A stretch of 8,462 nt of DNA, taken from positions 1-8,462 of the forward strand of contig JAQUZZ010000043.1 in NCBI GenBank assembly GCA_028691095.1. Reading direction: 5' to 3'. This document shows, piece after piece, positions 6,564 through 8,462 of this stretch. How positions within the stretch are numbered: position 1 is the first letter of the stretch; every line of letters starts with the position of its first letter. Position numbers and translations under genes: made by a program. The notes under the pieces are model-generated. The model saw only the letters and a program-made list of their open reading frames with translations, was not told the origin of the DNA and searched no databases. This DNA comes from Alistipes sp. Lineage in GTDB: Bacteria > Bacteroidota > Bacteroidia > Bacteroidales > Rikenellaceae.

Positions 6564-7003
6564 TGGAAAAAAAAAGATACCAGAAGGTCTTGATGGCACT
6601 TTTATGCCTCTGGACGGGATTTATTCTCTATGGCTCGTTGGCTCCGGGCGAGGATCTGCCTCCGATGGGTTGGCTGGCTTGGATTCCTCAATTCGACAAG
6701 GTCGTGCACTTCGGCTTCTACTTCGGGCAGGTGCTGCTCTTGACTTTGTGGCTCCACCCGCGTCGCGAAAATCGAATATGGGTGGCTCTGCTGGCGATCA
6801 TCTTTTCGGGAGCCATTGAGCTCGTTCAGGGGGAGTATTTTGAGAGAGAGAGCGATCTCAAAGATTTGTTGGCGAACTCTTTCGGTGCGCTTTCGGCCGT
6901 TCCGGTGGCTCGCTGGATCGACCGCTGGGTCACCCGAAAGTATTTAGGAACCGAAAAGGAGACGGAAAATGGTGTTAATTTTCCATCAAAAACCAACAAA
7001 TAA
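6563..7003 (+). CDS. VanZ-family small membrane protein
   Basis: A 146-residue protein with about four hydrophobic segments: residues 9-27, 47-65, 72-88 and a weaker one near 102-117. This is the layout of the VanZ-like family. Family motifs are present: an aspartate-lysine pair then His-Phe at 45-50 (DKVVHF) after the first loop, Glu86 and Gln89 at the end of the third segment, and Arg95, Asp98, Asp101, Asn105 and Gly108 in ERESDLKDLLANSFG (94-108). The protein ends in a charged, probably cytoplasmic tail. VanZ was named from a teicoplanin-resistance cluster, but most homologues are of unknown function and sit alone, as here; no resistance role is implied. ATG at 6563 follows an A-rich stretch and is the only start that keeps the family N-terminus. 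The gene is divergent from hemW. Confidence 0.85.
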   Translation: MEKKRYQKVLMALLCLWTGFILYGSLAPGEDLPPMGWLAWIPQFDKVVHFGFYFGQVLLLTLWLHPRRENRIWVALLAIIFSGAIELVQGEYFERESDLKDLLANSFGALSAVPVARWIDRWVTRKYLGTEKETENGVNFPSKTNK

Positions 7004-7031
7004 GCAGATTCTTTAACAGAAAATCAGGGTT

Positions 7032-7053
7032 AATACATTGATTATAATGTATT
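7032..7053 (+). repeat. AT-rich 8-bp inverted repeat downstream of the vanZ-like gene
   Basis: AATACATT (7032-7039) and AATGTATT (7046-7053) flank a 6-base loop, 29 bases past the vanZ-like stop. The stem is AT-rich and has no following T-run of note, so it is a poor terminator. It could equally be a protein-binding dyad in the pckA upstream region. A looser TTAAC/GTTAA pair (7013-7017 with 7029-7033) lies just before it. Confidence 0.4.
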
Positions 7054-7093
7054 TACCTGTGTGTAGAAATAATAATAAATTTTAATATTTTAC

Positions 7094-7109
7094 TGTTATC
7101 TCCGTAACA
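7094..7109 (+). promoter_or_regulatory. CRP/FNR-like operator upstream of pckA
   Basis: TGTTA-TCTCCG-TAACA is a perfect 5-bp dyad with a 6-base spacer, the same geometry as CRP-family sites (TGTGA-N6-TCACA). Its centre (7101.5) is 27 bp upstream of the centre of the -7 box. That puts it where the missing -33 TTTG should be, as expected for an activator-dependent promoter. The likely regulator would be a CRP-family protein such as Bacteroides Cur; this link is inference. Confidence 0.4.
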
Positions 7110-7124
7110 AATTGGGATTATTAC

Positions 7125-7132
7125 TATCTTTG
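7125..7132 (+). promoter_or_regulatory. -7 promoter box for pckA
   Basis: TATCTTTG is a perfect match to the Bacteroidota -7 consensus TAnnTTTG, followed by GCACC-like sequence typical of these promoters. No TTTG is found 19-21 bp upstream. Transcription would start at about 7136-7140, giving a leader of about 130 bases before pckA. Confidence 0.65.
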
Positions 7133-7142
7133 CACCGACTAT

Positions 7143-7234
7143 GGGTCAGAAGAAAAGGATAAAGCTAAAATTTTTTCAGAATGACCCGCGATAGATCCAG
7201 TGACGGTTCGAATCCAAACGATGCAACGGTCACT
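7143..7234 (+). ncRNA. Structured 5' leader of pckA with two hairpins (candidate cis-regulatory RNA)
   Basis: Hairpin 1: GGGTCA (7143-7148) pairs with TGACCC (7182-7187). After a small internal loop, GAAAA (7152-7156) pairs with TTTTC (7173-7177). Hairpin 2: AGTGAC (7199-7204) pairs with GTCACT (7229-7234), then a G-G mismatch and GTT (7206-7208) with AAC (7225-7227). The second hairpin encloses GGTTCGAATCC, a tRNA T-loop-like string, and is followed by CCA. About 37 A-rich bases then lead to the start codon. No known riboswitch class is recognised. Confidence 0.4.
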
Positions 7235-7271
7235 CCAAACCAAGAGAAGTATTAACTAAAATAAAAAAACT

Positions 7272-8462
7272 ATGTCAACAATTGATCTGAGCAAGTACGG
7301 CATCTGCGGTGCAACCGAGATCCTACACAACCCCTCTTACGACCAACTGTTCGCCGAGGAGACCCTCCCCGGATTGGAAGGTTTCGAGAAAGGCCAGGTG
7401 ACCAACATGGGCGCTGTGAATGTGATGACCGGAGTCTATACGGGTCGTTCCCCAAAAGATAAGTTCTTCGTGAAAGATGCAGTCACTGAGAACACCATTT
7501 GGTGGACTTCCGACGCGTACAAGAACGACAACAAACCCCTCTGCCCGAAGAGCTGGGATGTTCTGAAGAAAATCGCAACCAAGGAACTCTCCGCCAAGAA
7601 ACTCTACGTGGTGGATACCTTCTGTGGAGCCAATGAGAACACCCGTCTGAAGATCCGCTTCATCATGGAGGTGGCTTGGCAGGCTCACTTTGTAACCAAT
7701 ATGTTCATTCGCCCCACCGCTGAGGAGTTGGCCAACTATGGCGAACCCGATTTCGTGGTGCTGAATGCTTCAAAGGCCAAAGTAGAGAACTACAAAGAGT
7801 TGGGTCTTAACTCTGAGACGGCTGTTGTCTTCAACTTAACCGAAAAAATGCAGGTGATTATCAACACTTGGTACGGCGGTGAGATGAAGAAGGGAATGTT
7901 CTCTTACATGAACTACCTGCTTCCGCTCAAAGGCATCGCTTCGATGCACTGCTCGGCCAATGCCGACCTGAAGGGTGAGAATACGGCGATCTTCTTCGGT
8001 CTCTCCGGAACCGGTAAAACCACCTTGTCGACCGACCCGAAACGTCTGTTGATCGGTGACGATGAGCACGGATGGGACAACGAGGGCGTCTTCAACTTCG
8101 AGGGCGGATGCTATGCCAAGGTGATCAACCTCGATCAAGAGAGCGAACCCGATATTTGGAACGCCATCAAACGGGATGCACTGCTGGAGAATGTGACGGT
8201 GAAAGCCGACGGTTCGATTGACTTTGCCGAAAAGTCGGTAACCGAGAATACGCGTGTTTCCTACCCGATCTATCACATCAACAACATCGTGAAACCGGTT
8301 TCAAAAGCTCCGGCTGCCAAGAAGGTGATCTTCCTGTCGGCTGATGCGTTTGGCGTGTTGCCTCCGGTTTCGATTCTCTCGCCTGAGCAGACCAAATACT
8401 ACTTCCTCTCCGGCTTTACCGCCAAATTGGCAGGAACCGAGCGTGGAATTACCGAGCCTACT
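7272..8462 (+). CDS. pckA: Phosphoenolpyruvate carboxykinase (ATP), N-terminal 397 residues, partial
   Basis: Reversibly converts oxaloacetate and ATP to PEP, ADP and CO2 in the cytoplasm. It is the gateway of gluconeogenesis, and in many succinate-forming anaerobes runs in the CO2-fixing direction. From ATG at 7272 the frame is open to the right edge: 397 of the usual roughly 535-540 residues. Marks of the ATP-type enzyme are TGRSPKDKF at 57-65 (substrate Arg59), WYGGEMKKG at 200-208 (Tyr201, metal-binding Lys207), His226 in MHCSAN, the P-loop [11 protein letters not shown] at 243-253 with Lys249, LIGDDEHGW at 260-268 with the metal-binding Asp pair, Arg328 in ENTRVSYP, and [10 protein letters not shown] at 383-392. 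The start is set by the conserved short N-terminus and an A-rich region before it. The upstream region holds a -7 box, a CRP-like dyad and a structured leader. No lesion is visible in the part present. Confidence 0.96.
   Translation, partial: MSTIDLSKYGICGATEILHNPSYDQLFAEETLPGLEGFEKGQVTNMGAVNVMTGVYTGRSPKDKFFVKDAVTENTIWWTSDAYKNDNKPLCPKSWDVLKKIATKELSAKKLYVVDTFCGANENTRLKIRFIMEVAWQAHFVTNMFIRPTAEELANYGEPDFVVLNASKAKVENYKELGLNSETAVVFNLTEKMQVIINTWYGGEMKKGMFSYMNYLLPLKGIASMHCSANADLKGENTAIFFGLSGTGKTTLSTDPKRLLIGDDEHGWDNEGVFNFEGGCYAKVINLDQESEPDIWNAIKRDALLENVTVKADGSIDFAEKSVTENTRVSYPIYHINNIVKPVSKAPAAKKVIFLSADAFGVLPPVSILSPEQTKYYFLSGFTAKLAGTERGITEPT

Noticed and set aside
6563..7003. Reading the VanZ-like gene as a glycopeptide-resistance determinant.
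   Set aside because: No other van genes are nearby, and most VanZ-family proteins in Bacteroidota stand alone with unknown function.
7141..7194. A 17-codon open frame (starting MGQKKRIKLKFF) at the beginning of the pckA leader, possibly a leader peptide.
   Set aside because: Its ATG lies only a few bases after the expected transcription start, leaving no room for a ribosome-binding region, and it has no run of regulatory codons. It coincides with hairpin 1, whose pairing explains the sequence better.
7199..7237. A tRNA gene suggested by GGTTCGAATCC and a 3' CCA.
   Set aside because: The T stem does not pair (GACGG against CCAAA) and no anticodon or D arm can be placed upstream; kept only as an oddity of the leader.
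7272..8462. Minus-strand open frames opposite pckA (7323-7688, 7836-8276).
   Set aside because: They are antisense to highly conserved pckA sequence and their products have no recognisable features.

Overview
The window looks like a piece of a Bacteroidales-type (Bacteroidota) chromosome of roughly even GC content. The grounds are: TAnnTTTG-type -7 promoter boxes upstream of several genes, A-rich rather than Shine-Dalgarno-rich start regions, a Bacteroidota-like IS5-type transposase, and a single-chain glycogen synthase/alpha-glucan phosphorylase of 1423 residues. The genus cannot be fixed from this window. The assignment rests on recognising families, not on a search.

Layout. 1-~594: the start of an IS5-like transposase gene (minus strand, running off the left edge) and the right-hand part of its insertion sequence, with a perfect 16-bp inverted repeat ending at the base next to the transposase start codon. 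595-939: an AT-rich gap holding a 3' remnant of an open frame beside the IS and a long hairpin that is probably the glgP-side terminator. 940-5211 (minus): the large GT3 glycogen synthase-GT35 phosphorylase fusion. 5282-6409 (minus): hemW, 70 bp upstream of the fusion and in the same direction, so the two may be co-transcribed. 6410-6562: a divergent promoter region. 6563-7003 (plus): a small VanZ-family membrane protein. 7004-7271: a regulatory region with an AT-rich hairpin, a CRP-like inverted repeat, a TATCTTTG -7 box and a two-hairpin leader. 7272-8462 (plus): pckA, ATP-type PEP carboxykinase, cut by the right edge.

Functionally, the best characterised part is central carbon and storage metabolism. 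The fusion protein both builds (GT3) and phosphorolyses (GT35) glycogen in one chain. PckA connects oxaloacetate and PEP, in gluconeogenesis or in the CO2-fixing direction used by succinate-producing anaerobes. HemW is a radical SAM heme chaperone-type protein. The VanZ protein has no clear role here. The main points for a second look are the fusion of opposing glycogen enzymes without an obvious glucose-6-phosphate-sensing arginine cluster, a TGTTA-N6-TAACA site where pckA's -33 box should be (with a one-mismatch version before the glycogen gene), the structured pckA leader, and the IS hairpin that could occlude transposase translation. I found no CRISPR array, tRNA, rRNA or clear defence system.
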